This document shows, piece by piece, positions 18,090 through 26,689 of a DNA stretch of 64,000 nucleotides. Position 1 is the first letter of the stretch. Each line of letters begins with the position of its first letter. The DNA comes from Spirosoma pollinicola (GTDB lineage Bacteria; Bacteroidota; Bacteroidia; Cytophagales; Spirosomataceae). The notes below the pieces were generated by a model that saw only the letters and a program-made list of their open reading frames with translations, ran no database searches and was not told the origin of the DNA. Position numbers and translations under genes: made by a program. Location of the stretch: positions 2,891,027 to 2,955,026 of the forward strand of contig NZ_CP025096.1 in the NCBI RefSeq assembly GCF_002831565.1, given 5' to 3'.

Positions 18090-18836
18090 TCAAGGCTTCA
18101 AACCAATAACGGCCAGCATACGTCCGGTTTGACCGTGCTCTGCACGATATGAAAAGTACGTGTCGTTGTTCAGCACGGTCGAAAATGGCGAGATAGCAAT
18201 CTGAGTCGCAGGAATACCGAAATCTGTTAATAAGTGCGCGTTCGCTGCTTTTAAGTCAACAAAGCTTTTTTCACTGTCTTTGTCCAGTCGTTTGAAAGCC
18301 GAAGCAAACTGGTCGGCTACGTCGGGGCCAACCTCAAAAGCACAGTCATCAATGCACGTACCTACGTAAGCATAGCAATGCTCCGCTTGTGTACCAAACT
18401 GCTGCTGCATGGCCGCCAATGTTTTGGTGACAATCCCCTCTACCGTACCACGCCAGCCTGCATGAATAGCGGCAACGGCCTGCTGGTGCTGGTCGTAAAT
18501 CAGAATGGGTACGCAATCGGCAACAGTTACACCTATCAGCAAACCGGGCTTGTTTGTAATAAGCGCATCGTAGCCCTCAAATCGGCCTGCCTCTGTAGCA
18601 TACAGAATTTCTGTACCGTGTATTTGGTGTGAGGAAGCAAACTGGCAGGTAGAGGCCCCAACAGAGGAAAAAAAACGACGACGATTCTCATCGACATTTT
18701 CCGCATCATCAGCCGTATTGATACCCAGATTAAGCGATTCGAACGGGGCAGGACTTACACCCCCATGCCGGGTACTTTCGGCGGCAATCAACGTAGAGAA
18801 AGGAGAAAATAACGCAGGTTTATAATGAAGCGACAT
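18090..18836 (-). CDS. pgeF: Laccase-domain (polyphenol oxidase / purine nucleoside phosphorylase) protein
   Basis: 248-residue member of the YfiH/YlmD/PgeF family (multicopper-polyphenol-oxidase-like fold). Older names call it polyphenol oxidase, but characterised members act as Zn-dependent purine nucleoside phosphorylases / adenosine deaminases or in peptidoglycan editing. The zinc ligands are visible: His in SSHQIHG, Cys in VADCVPILI and His in AAIHAGWRGTV. The CIDDCAFEVGPDV block also fits. It is cytoplasmic with no signal peptide. The symbol follows family usage; activity is not proven here. Confidence 0.85.
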   Translation of the reverse strand: MSLHYKPALFSPFSTLIAAESTRHGGVSPAPFESLNLGINTADDAENVDENRRRFFSSVGASTCQFASSHQIHGTEILYATEAGRFEGYDALITNKPGLLIGVTVADCVPILIYDQHQQAVAAIHAGWRGTVEGIVTKTLAAMQQQFGTQAEHCYAYVGTCIDDCAFEVGPDVADQFASAFKRLDKDSEKSFVDLKAANAHLLTDFGIPATQIAISPFSTVLNNDTYFSYRAEHGQTGRMLAVIGLKP

Positions 18837-19006
18837 GGAAGTAATGACGTTTTGAGCGACTTGTGTGTCAGGAAACTGAGCAAAATTGCGACCTAAACAC
18901 CGCCAATCCTACAAACCATTCAATCAGCCATCCCTATTTTCTACCCGCTCATCAACAGAAATGACCGTTCCGGTAGTTTGCAATGCATAGTACCAACTAT
19001 AGCCTA

Positions 19007-19014
19007 TATCTTTG
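19007..19014 (+). promoter_or_regulatory. -7 box (TATCTTTG)
   Basis: TAnnTTTG match 58 bp before ATG 19073. A TTTG at 18977-18980 is the nearest -33 candidate, with spacing (26 bp) longer than usual. Confidence 0.4.
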
Positions 19015-19072
19015 TTTCACCAATCGGAAATAATCCGACTAGCTTTTATACTAAAAACACAACCATATAATC

Positions 19073-19480
19073 ATGAAAACGCTTATCAAATCCCTCGTCC
19101 TAGCCCTTTCATTGGGTATTATTACATCAGCTGCTTCTTTTGCGGCTATTCCGGAAACCAACCCTATTGGTCGTCCATCGAAGGTATCATCGTATAAAAC
19201 CGGCATTTATTCGACCATAGCGGGCAAATTGCATATCTCGCTGGATAAAACGATTGGCGGTCGTGTTGACATTCGCCTGATCGATGCCGACGGGAAAGCG
19301 CTATACGCTCAGCACCTCGGCAAAAATGAATCAGGATGCCGTGTTCGTTTAAATTTAAGCGATTTGGAAGATGGGGTATACACGCTGGAAATTACGAATG
19401 GTATTGAAACGACCACTCAGAGCGTAACCATTGTAACTCAGCAACCTACCATCAGCAACCGCGTCGTTGCCATAAATTAA
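19073..19480 (+). CDS. Small secreted beta-sandwich protein
   Basis: 135 residues with a signal peptide (about 1-24, ending AASFA). The mature part looks like a single immunoglobulin-like or type-A sorting-domain-like beta-sandwich: GGRVDIRLIDADGKALYAQ and LSDLEDGVYTLEITNG match the common Bacteroidota pattern of strands ending in a GxYxL motif. Normally such a domain is the C-terminal tail of a larger secreted protein; here it is alone. A hairpin terminator follows closely. Function unknown. Confidence 0.78.
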   Translation: MKTLIKSLVLALSLGIITSAASFAAIPETNPIGRPSKVSSYKTGIYSTIAGKLHISLDKTIGGRVDIRLIDADGKALYAQHLGKNESGCRVRLNLSDLEDGVYTLEITNGIETTTQSVTIVTQQPTISNRVVAIN

Positions 19481-19498
19481 TCCTTCTATAGGCATTAC

Positions 19499-19537
19499 AT
19501 AAAAACCGCACTGGGCTGGTCCGAGTGTGGTTTTTAT
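19499..19537. terminator. Hairpin terminator
   Basis: Fourteen-bp stem ATAAAAACCGCACT / AGTGTGGTTTTTAT with one mismatch, 19 bp past the stop at 19480. Confidence 0.75.
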
Positions 19538-19644
19538 ATGCGTTTATACCAGCAACTGCCAACATAGACGCTTCTTTTTTGTTGTATATTCAAGAAATTT
19601 TTGCCTTGTACTTGGTGTAGTAACAGGTACACTCTTTTTAATCT

Positions 19645-21312
19645 ATGGTTACGACGCAATCATTACATCTGCCTACAGGCTGGCTTAACGCGGGTTCCGA
19701 CGCCCAGTTCTGGACAATACTGACGCAAACACTATTGCCGCCCTATGTTAATACCTGCCGGTGGTTTGCCGGTAAAGCGCGTCAGCAAACCGGTTTTGCG
19801 GTTAAAACCGTACATACTCTACCGCTTGCCGATGGCGATGTGGCCTATCTGCTAATCCTGGAAGCGTCGTATGCCGAGGGTATTCCTGAAAATTATTTAT
19901 TGCCGGTAACTTTTCTGGCCGATCATACAGCCCATACGTTATCCTTTCAAGTTGGCGACATTCCGGAGAAAGGGCGCATTGGCGATGTAATGATCGGCAA
20001 CAAAACAGGCCTGTTGATCGATGCGATTTACGACGACCGATTCCGACAGGCGTTGTTTGCGGCTATCTGTCAAAATCAGATCATTTCCCAAACAAACGGA
20101 GCCCTGACGTTTCACCGGGGAAAAGGCCTGGATGAAGGCGATGAATCCCTTACCTCGCAAGTGCTTCCCGTCGATTCGAGTAATTCGGCCATGACGTTTG
20201 GCGATAAATATTTCCTTAAACTATATCGAAAACTATTTCAGGAAACCAACCCGGAAGTCGATATGGTAGCGTTTCTGACCGACGAGAGCAGCTTCGAACA
20301 TATTCCGGCTTTCGGGGGCAGCATTATCTGGCAGCACGAACAACGGCCTGATATTACGCTGGGCATGGTGCAGCGAATGGTGCCTAACGACAAAGATTCG
20401 TGGATGCAAACCGGCGATTACCTGAACGACTTTCTGTATGCCGTTCCTCAGCGCCTGTTTGCCATTCGGGAAGATGTGTTCGAGAAAGTTGAACTGCTGG
20501 GCAAACGGACCGGCGAAATGCATTGTGCGCTCTACAAGCCATCCCGCCCCGATAACCCAACAGATCCGGCTTTTGCCCCGGAACACTTTACCGATGAGTA
20601 TCGCGATTTTTTGATCAAACGTTTCGAAGATTTACTGGACCGGCGTTACAATTTGCTCATCGACAATTACACCAAACTGGATATTCAGGCTCAGCGACTG
20701 GCCTGGGTGTTTATGGAAGCGAAGGAAATGATTGAAACATTCATTGCCGACTTCCGCACCCGTCCAATCGACTCGCTCCGTATCCGTATTCACGGTGACT
20801 ACCATCTGGGGCAGGTGCTGGCGACAGAAGATGATTTCGTGATCATTGATTTCGAAGGTGAACCCGAAAGTAGTATTGCCGACCGAAAAATCAAGCATTC
20901 GCCCCTCAAAGATGTGGCGGGTATGATTCGGTCATATCATTACGCCGTTTCGGCCAAATTATTCAACTCTGCCGAAACCGACGACCTCGACCCCGATCAT
21001 TTGCAACGAGTCTCAGATCGCTGGTTTTACCTTATTCGGGATACCTTTCTGAATGCTTATCTGGATGTTTTTGGTGCTCCGCATCCGTTGTTCAAAAACA
21101 ACAGCGAAATCAACTTTCTCCTCCTTATTTACTTACTCGAAAAGGCCGTCTATGAACTGGGTTACGAGATAAGTTACCGGCCATCGTGGGTTAAGATCCC
21201 TTTGAAAGGCATTATTGATGTGGTGCGCGAGATCGAAAAAATCCGCCTGAGCGATGGTGTTGCCACACCCCATGTGGCCATGCTGCAAACGGGGCTACTA
21301 CAAACGAAGTAA
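19645..21312 (+). CDS. Maltokinase-like sugar kinase
   Basis: 555-residue protein of the maltokinase (Mak/Pep2) family, which phosphorylates maltose to maltose 1-phosphate with ATP. The N-terminal cap has the characteristic CRWFAGKARQ motif (about residues 38-47). The phosphotransferase-like kinase core has IRIHGDYHLGQVL, containing the catalytic Asp, and VIIDFEGEP, containing the metal-binding Asp. In other bacteria Mak works with trehalose synthase and GlgE to make alpha-1,4-glucan, which GlgB branches. glgB follows 281 bp downstream here, but GlgE and TreS are absent from the window. Confidence 0.88.
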   Translation: MVTTQSLHLPTGWLNAGSDAQFWTILTQTLLPPYVNTCRWFAGKARQQTGFAVKTVHTLPLADGDVAYLLILEASYAEGIPENYLLPVTFLADHTAHTLSFQVGDIPEKGRIGDVMIGNKTGLLIDAIYDDRFRQALFAAICQNQIISQTNGALTFHRGKGLDEGDESLTSQVLPVDSSNSAMTFGDKYFLKLYRKLFQETNPEVDMVAFLTDESSFEHIPAFGGSIIWQHEQRPDITLGMVQRMVPNDKDSWMQTGDYLNDFLYAVPQRLFAIREDVFEKVELLGKRTGEMHCALYKPSRPDNPTDPAFAPEHFTDEYRDFLIKRFEDLLDRRYNLLIDNYTKLDIQAQRLAWVFMEAKEMIETFIADFRTRPIDSLRIRIHGDYHLGQVLATEDDFVIIDFEGEPESSIADRKIKHSPLKDVAGMIRSYHYAVSAKLFNSAETDDLDPDHLQRVSDRWFYLIRDTFLNAYLDVFGAPHPLFKNNSEINFLLLIYLLEKAVYELGYEISYRPSWVKIPLKGIIDVVREIEKIRLSDGVATPHVAMLQTGLLQTK

Positions 21313-21593
21313 TGCTCTCTGCCTGGCAGATGTCTGCCTGATGGTCTGTTTGATCCGGATGCCGTTTTGTCATTCACCAGAATTAAACACGTAATATACC
21401 AAACGACTTAAACCCATTCATAGCGGCAAGAGTTGTTTAGAAACGTAGACCATGTTGCGATTGACCTTATTTAAAAAAATGCGCAACTAACCGGCACACA
21501 AATTGAACCCTTATCCCTGTTGAACGGCGAGGAATTTTTCTAACTTTCCGATTCTGATTCCGTTCTATAATGAGCGTTCTACCCTTTTAACCT

Positions 21594-23609
21594 ATGGCAA
21601 AACGAAAAACCACTACACCCGCGGCCGAAACTGAACAAACGGTACAACCTGCTTCACCACAGGCACCAACGACTATAACAGCCCCGGCAGCGTCCCCAAC
21701 CCATCAGGACGCCGGGATATACTCCCGTTTCTCCGATTTCGATGTTCACTTATTTCGGGCGGGAAAGCACCAAAAGCTTTATGAGAAATTTGGCTCTCAT
21801 GTGGTTGAACACAACGGTGTTACCGGCACTTATTTTGCGGTATGGGCACCCTCGGCCAAGTACGTTTCCGTAATTGGGAACTTCAACGGCTGGAACAAAG
21901 GAAGCCACTCTCTGAGTGTGCGCTGGGATTCGTCGGGTATCTGGGAAGTGTTTATCCCAAACATTGGTCGGGGCGAAAGCTATAAATATTTTATCGTCCA
22001 CGAAGGCGGACGCGAAGTAGAAAAAGGCGATCCCTATGCCCACTGGTGGGAACTGCCCCCAAAAACAGCCTCCATCGTCTGGGATACCTACCACGAGTGG
22101 CAGGATCAGGAATGGATGGCAACCCGTAAGGAAAAAAACGCCCTCAATGCGCCAATTTCCGTTTACGAAATGCATATGTCGTCCTGGCGACGCGATCCGG
22201 GCGACCCCGAACGTGAATTGAGCTATGGCGAAATTGCCGATGCGCTGGTGCCATACCTTCAGGATATGGGCTTCACGCACGTTGAGTTCATGCCGGTTAT
22301 GCAGTACCCTTATGCACCGTCGTGGGGCTATCAAATTACTGGCTACTACGCACCAAGTAGCCGGTTTGGTACACCACAGGAATTTATGCAACTCATTGAA
22401 CGCCTGCACCAGGCGGGCATTGGCGTGTTGCTGGACTGGGTTCCCTCCCACTTTCCCGGCGATGCACACGGCCTGTATGAGTTCGATGGGTCACATTTAT
22501 ACGAACATCCCGACCCACGTAAAGGCTATCATCCCGACTGGAAAAGCTATATTTTCAACTACGGTCGCCCGGAGGTTCGCTCCTTCCTGTTGAGCAACGC
22601 CATGTTCTGGCTTGATCGCTGCCATGCCGATGGTCTCCGCGTCGATGCCGTAGCCTCGATGCTTTACTTGGATTACTCACGTAATGCGGGCGAATGGGAA
22701 CCTAACGTATTTGGCGGGCGCGAAAACCTGGACGTTATCTCGCTCATTAAAGAACTTAACGAAGCCATCTATAAGGAATTTCCTGATATACAGACAATTG
22801 CTGAAGAATCGACTGCCTTTCCGGGCGTGTCAAGACCGGTATTTATGGGTGGTCTTGGCTTTGGCATGAAGTGGATGATGGGCTGGATGAACGACACGCT
22901 CCGGTATTTCGAGCGCGATCCTGCTTTCCGTAAATTTCATCAGGATGAGCTCACCTTCAGCACGGTGTATGCCTATACAGAAAACTTCATGCTGCCACTT
23001 TCGCACGATGAAGTTGTGTATGGCAAGAAGTCGCTGGTTGGTAAAATGCCTGGCGATGAGTGGCAGCGATTTGCCAACCTGCGTTTGTTATTCTCGTACA
23101 TGTTCACGCATTCGGGCGCTAAATTGCTGTTTATGGGTGGTGAATTCGGACAAACATCAGAGTGGAAATTTGATGACAGCTTAGACTGGCACTTACTCCA
23201 GTTTGCTCCTCACAAAGGTATGGCTGCTTGCGTAAAGGCGTTAAACACCCTTCACAAAACCGAGCCAGCCATGTATGAGCGCAATTTTACGGCCGATGGT
23301 TTTGAATGGCTTGAAACCTCCGACCGTGAGAACAGTGTAATCACCTACATTCGCAAAGGCAATCGACCAGAAGACAATTTGCTGATTGTGTTGAACATGA
23401 CACCCGTTCCACGTTCCAGTTATCGCATTGGTGTGCCAACGGAAGGTTCCTATCAGGAGGTGTTCAACAGCGATGCGCTTGAATTTTATGGAAGTGGCGT
23501 TGTCAATTCGTCGCCCATATCCTCCGATCAGCAACCCTGGCAGGGACGATCACAGTCGATCAACTTAAATGTACCACCACTGGGCGCGGTTGTCCTTAAA
23601 ATGGTATAA
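21594..23609 (+). CDS. glgB: 1,4-alpha-glucan branching enzyme
   Basis: 671-residue GH13 enzyme that makes alpha-1,6 branches in glycogen-like glucan. An unusual Thr/Pro/Ala-rich N-terminal tail (about 1-45) precedes the CBM48 module (about 70-170), where VWAPSAKYVSVIGNFNGW is clear. The catalytic barrel shows DWVPSHFPGDAHGL, DGLRVDAVASM (nucleophile Asp), IAEESTAF (acid Glu) and LPLSHDEV (transition-state residues). The C-terminal all-beta domain ends at residue 671. The maltokinase-like gene upstream supports a GlgE-type alpha-glucan pathway. A long hairpin terminator follows. Confidence 0.96.
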   Translation: MAKRKTTTPAAETEQTVQPASPQAPTTITAPAASPTHQDAGIYSRFSDFDVHLFRAGKHQKLYEKFGSHVVEHNGVTGTYFAVWAPSAKYVSVIGNFNGWNKGSHSLSVRWDSSGIWEVFIPNIGRGESYKYFIVHEGGREVEKGDPYAHWWELPPKTASIVWDTYHEWQDQEWMATRKEKNALNAPISVYEMHMSSWRRDPGDPERELSYGEIADALVPYLQDMGFTHVEFMPVMQYPYAPSWGYQITGYYAPSSRFGTPQEFMQLIERLHQAGIGVLLDWVPSHFPGDAHGLYEFDGSHLYEHPDPRKGYHPDWKSYIFNYGRPEVRSFLLSNAMFWLDRCHADGLRVDAVASMLYLDYSRNAGEWEPNVFGGRENLDVISLIKELNEAIYKEFPDIQTIAEESTAFPGVSRPVFMGGLGFGMKWMMGWMNDTLRYFERDPAFRKFHQDELTFSTVYAYTENFMLPLSHDEVVYGKKSLVGKMPGDEWQRFANLRLLFSYMFTHSGAKLLFMGGEFGQTSEWKFDDSLDWHLLQFAPHKGMAACVKALNTLHKTEPAMYERNFTADGFEWLETSDRENSVITYIRKGNRPEDNLLIVLNMTPVPRSSYRIGVPTEGSYQEVFNSDALEFYGSGVVNSSPISSDQQPWQGRSQSINLNVPPLGAVVLKMV

Positions 23610-23623
23610 GTCAAGAGTATACA

Positions 23624-23678
23624 GTAGCAAAGAAACAGGTGCAGCCAACTTAGTTGACTGCACCTGTTTTTTTGCTAC
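23624..23678. terminator. Long hairpin terminator after glgB
   Basis: Stem GTAGCAAAGAAACAGGTGCAG / CTGCACCTG-TTTTTTTGCTAC with small internal mismatches, plus a T run. It begins 15 bp after the glgB stop. Confidence 0.8.
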
Positions 23679-23721
23679 CCATTTTCTATTTTAGTGCATA
23701 TCCCACTCTGAGTTCGTTCCC

Positions 23722-23729
23722 TATCTTTG
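23722..23729 (+). promoter_or_regulatory. -7 box (TATCTTTG)
   Basis: TAnnTTTG match 24 bp before ATG 23754, the signal-peptide start of the next gene. No clear -33 element. Confidence 0.4.
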
Positions 23730-23753
23730 TGGGCTCAACAGCTTGACTTATTA

Positions 23754-24527
23754 ATGAAGCAATTATTTGGTGCGTTACTAATTTTATCTCCACTATTCAC
23801 CTATGCGCAATCGCCAGTATCAGCCCGCCTTAGTAGTGGTTATGATTTAGGTATGGCCTACTCGGAAAGCCACTACAATCCGTCTCTCACCTATTACCAG
23901 TTGATAAATATTGGCGAGCATAAAACGTTTTCGCTGGGCTGGACGGGGCGTCTGGCCGCTTTTTACGGCGACAACCTCAACTACTACACAGCTCCCGCTC
24001 GCCTTACACGCGGGAAAAGCGGATTCGGGGCCCTGAGTGGGCCGCTACTTGTCGATAACATCGATACGGTTCGCTACGACTACGTGTCGATGACCTCGTT
24101 TAATTTAGGGATTCGGGCGCAGGTAAATTTGGGGCTGTTGGAATTGGGTGCAAGTGCTGACCTGTTGGGGTTAAGTTTCGGCAAGTCACGAACAGGACGT
24201 TATCAGTCGTCAACGGGTCAGTTCAACATTCAATCCAGCACAGGAACCGATTCGACGACGGCTTTTTACCAGGGTTCGAATACCTTTCAGAAATCGCATC
24301 CAAGTCTGATGAATCTACGCTTACTCAGCGATAATGACAGAGGTACGCTCGCTACCGAAGTATATGCCAGACTTAAAATCGGCCAGCGAATTGGCGTTAA
24401 AGTGAGCTATCAATGGCTCACGACCGAGACAACCGTTTCTAAGCGCGATGTAATTTCCGACAATAATCGCTTTCGAAACCGGGCAAACATGGCGTATATA
24501 GCCCTAACGATTCCGGTGTTTTATTAA
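23754..24527 (+). CDS. Probable outer-membrane beta-barrel protein
   Basis: 257 residues. ATG 23754 opens a signal peptide (MKQLFGALLILSPLFTYAQ); a longer in-frame extension lacks it. The mature part alternates polar and hydrophobic residues in many short strands (SLGWTGRLAAFYG, NLGIRAQVNLGLLELGASAD, RIGVKVSYQWLTTE) and ends with a C-terminal aromatic (PVFY), as outer-membrane barrels often do. I do not recognise the family. Its stop codon lies inside a perfect 37-bp palindrome shared with the convergent neighbour. Confidence 0.75.
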   Translation: MKQLFGALLILSPLFTYAQSPVSARLSSGYDLGMAYSESHYNPSLTYYQLINIGEHKTFSLGWTGRLAAFYGDNLNYYTAPARLTRGKSGFGALSGPLLVDNIDTVRYDYVSMTSFNLGIRAQVNLGLLELGASADLLGLSFGKSRTGRYQSSTGQFNIQSSTGTDSTTAFYQGSNTFQKSHPSLMNLRLLSDNDRGTLATEVYARLKIGQRIGVKVSYQWLTTETTVSKRDVISDNNRFRNRANMAYIALTIPVFY

Positions 24528-24622
24528 TGTTGAATGAGCGAATGAAGGAATGAGAGAATGGATTTTGGGAAGTACTTACTCATTGCATTCTCTCATTCCT
24601 TCATTCGCTCATTCAACATTAA
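24524..24622. repeat. Perfect 37-bp inverted repeat spanning two convergent stop codons
   Basis: Arms 24524-24560 and 24586-24622 are exact reverse complements (37 of 37), with a 25-bp loop. They are made of GAATGAG/GAATGAAG words. The left arm contains the TAA of the barrel-protein gene; the right arm contains the stop of the alpha-E gene (24619-24621). Confidence 0.93.
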
Positions 24623-25581
24623 ACCTCTATCGGTTTCAAATCGAAATAGGTCTCGAAGATCGTGCTCCCGATTTTGTTGGTACGCGTCTGAAAATCGTCG
24701 AGGTACTGGTGCAGGCCTGCTTTGAAAATATCGGCAGTTTCCGTGAATTCAATTTCTGTACGGAGCTTTGATAATGATCGCTCAGCTATATTACCAAAGC
24801 CGTTAGTAATATTGTTTCCCGAAATTTCGTAGAGCGATAGTTCAGCCTGCCGGATGCAGTGCGCTACAGCACGCGGGAACATTTTATCGAGAATAAGAAA
24901 CTCCACAATGCTCGATGGCGTGAGTGCCCTGTACTGTTGGCGGTGCATATTATACGCACTAACCGACTTTAGCACTGCCGACCAGATCATCAGATCGATA
25001 GTTGAGCCAACAGCTTCTATCTCAGGCAGCAGCGTAAAGTATTTCACATCCAGAAACCGGGATGTTTTGTCGGCCCGCTCCAGAAAACGCCCTAGCCGCC
25101 CAAAATGCCAGGCTTCGTTTCGCGTGATTGTCGCGTCGATAATGCCATAAAAAAGCTGAGTGCTGTTGCGTATCTCCGTAAAGAAATGCTGCGTCTGAAT
25201 TTCGCCCCATTGCTGATTAGGCGATGTGTCGCGCACCATCAGATAAAACTGATTCAGGTGTTCCCACATTTCCTTCGAAATGATCTCGCGGATGGTGCGG
25301 GCATTTTCGCGGGCGTAGCTCAGACAGGTAACAATAGAGTTTGGATTACGCTTATCGAACGTCATAAACTGGATAACATTCTCCCGCGTAGGCTCCTTAT
25401 AATATTTCACAAAAAGATCGTGATCCGCTGTTGCAATGAGCAGAGGCTCCCACTGTTGATCCACATTGGGCGGCAAATCGAGGGCGAGATTGAAGTTCAC
25501 ACTCATAAAACGAGCATAGTTTTCGGCCCGCTCAATGTATCGATGCATCCAGTAAACAGAATTGGCAACGCGACTCAGCAT
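24619..25581 (-). CDS. Alpha-E domain protein (DUF403)
   Basis: 320 residues, all-helical. The start is set at MLSRVANSVYWMHRYIERAE, the conserved N-terminus of the family; the 22-residue upstream extension is not typical. Other family marks are the ESIGAIMxR-like WHFGRLGRFLERADKTSRFLDVKYF block and SRDLPNQ-like spacing of paired helices. Members usually sit next to a circularly permuted ATP-grasp protein and a transglutaminase-like protein, forming a presumed peptide-modifying system. None of these partners is nearby. Biochemical role unknown. Confidence 0.85.
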   Translation of the reverse strand: MLSRVANSVYWMHRYIERAENYARFMSVNFNLALDLPPNVDQQWEPLLIATADHDLFVKYYKEPTRENVIQFMTFDKRNPNSIVTCLSYARENARTIREIISKEMWEHLNQFYLMVRDTSPNQQWGEIQTQHFFTEIRNSTQLFYGIIDATITRNEAWHFGRLGRFLERADKTSRFLDVKYFTLLPEIEAVGSTIDLMIWSAVLKSVSAYNMHRQQYRALTPSSIVEFLILDKMFPRAVAHCIRQAELSLYEISGNNITNGFGNIAERSLSKLRTEIEFTETADIFKAGLHQYLDDFQTRTNKIGSTIFETYFDLKPIEV

Positions 25582-25829
25582 AACGTATAAAATTGGGATA
25601 AAACGGTGGATGACCAACAAAAATAGGCCTTTTTGACCACTTAACAACTAAAGACAGCCAACTAAAGATTTCTCACCAAATGCTGACATATAAAACTAAC
25701 AGGCAATCTTGGTAGAAATATTGACAGACAATTGAATAAAATAAGGTTATGCGTTTTTGATGGGGTTAGAAAATGGGGCTAGATTACTTCTATTGTCAAA
25801 ACACTTTATTACTTCGTTTCTGCAATATT

Positions 25830-26633
25830 ATGACAGACAAACTGTATTCACTATTCTTGTTTAGCCTGCTTCTCTGCACGGCCACTTTTGCCATGCCCAA
25901 CCCAGGTTCACCCAAACCCGCTGAATCAGTCACGACAGCGCCAAGTTCTAAATTTTATGAAGTAAGAATCTACTACCCAACACCAGGTAAATATGCCGAA
26001 ATCGTTGATCGTTTCCGTCAGTATACGACCAAGATATTCGAGAAACACGGCATGGAAAACATTGGTTACTGGACACCCACCGATACCGCTCGCAAAGAAC
26101 TGATCTATATTCTGGCCTACCCAAGCCGCGAAGCGCGCGATGCATCCTGGAAAGCTTTCGGTAGTGATCCTGAATGGAAAGCGGTGGTAGCCAAAACCGA
26201 AGCCAATGGCAAACTAGTCGACCATGTCGATCAGATTTTCATGACCGAAGCCGACATATCGCCCAAGCTTAAATTAAGTCAGAAATCGCCGGAACGGACG
26301 TTTGAATTGCGTACCTACACGTGCACCCCCGGCAAACTGCCTAATCTGCTAACGCGTTTCCGCGATCATACCATCAAGTTATTCAGCAAGCATGGCATGA
26401 CGAACATGGTCTATTGGGTTACCCAGGAAAAAGATCCAAGCGTTCAGCCCAAACTGGTTTATATTCTGGCCCACCCCAGCGAGGCCGAAGGAAAAGCACA
26501 CTTCGAAGATTTCCGCAAAGACCCCAAATGGATTGCGGTTAAAGATGCCTCTGAAAAAGAAGCGGGTGGTTCGCTAACGACAAAAGTTGAGTCAATTTAT
26601 ATGAAACCAACCGATTATTCGCCTATTAAATAA
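25830..26633 (+). CDS. Exported double-NIPSNAP protein
   Basis: 267 residues. ATG 25830 opens a signal peptide (MTDKLYSLFLFSLLLC...TFA). Two tandem NIPSNAP ferredoxin-like domains follow. The first (about 45-145) starts YEVRIYYPTPGKYAEIVDRF and holds ENIGYWTPTD. The second (about 160-262) starts FELRTYTCTPGKLPNLLTRF and holds TNMVYWVTQE. The repeats are clearly related, so the gene arose by internal duplication. The function of bacterial NIPSNAP proteins is unknown; they often accompany oxidoreductases. A Gfo/Idh dehydrogenase follows 56 bp downstream, probably co-transcribed. Confidence 0.88.
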   Translation: MTDKLYSLFLFSLLLCTATFAMPNPGSPKPAESVTTAPSSKFYEVRIYYPTPGKYAEIVDRFRQYTTKIFEKHGMENIGYWTPTDTARKELIYILAYPSREARDASWKAFGSDPEWKAVVAKTEANGKLVDHVDQIFMTEADISPKLKLSQKSPERTFELRTYTCTPGKLPNLLTRFRDHTIKLFSKHGMTNMVYWVTQEKDPSVQPKLVYILAHPSEAEGKAHFEDFRKDPKWIAVKDASEKEAGGSLTTKVESIYMKPTDYSPIK

Positions 26634-26689
26634 CTCAGGCAAACAACCTTATTTATCAATCGGTTTCATAACGTAAAATAAACAACGTT

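Noticed and set aside
21750-22469. 239-residue minus-strand frame within glgB
   Set aside because: Antisense shadow of the catalytic domain of glgB; unusual composition and no motif.
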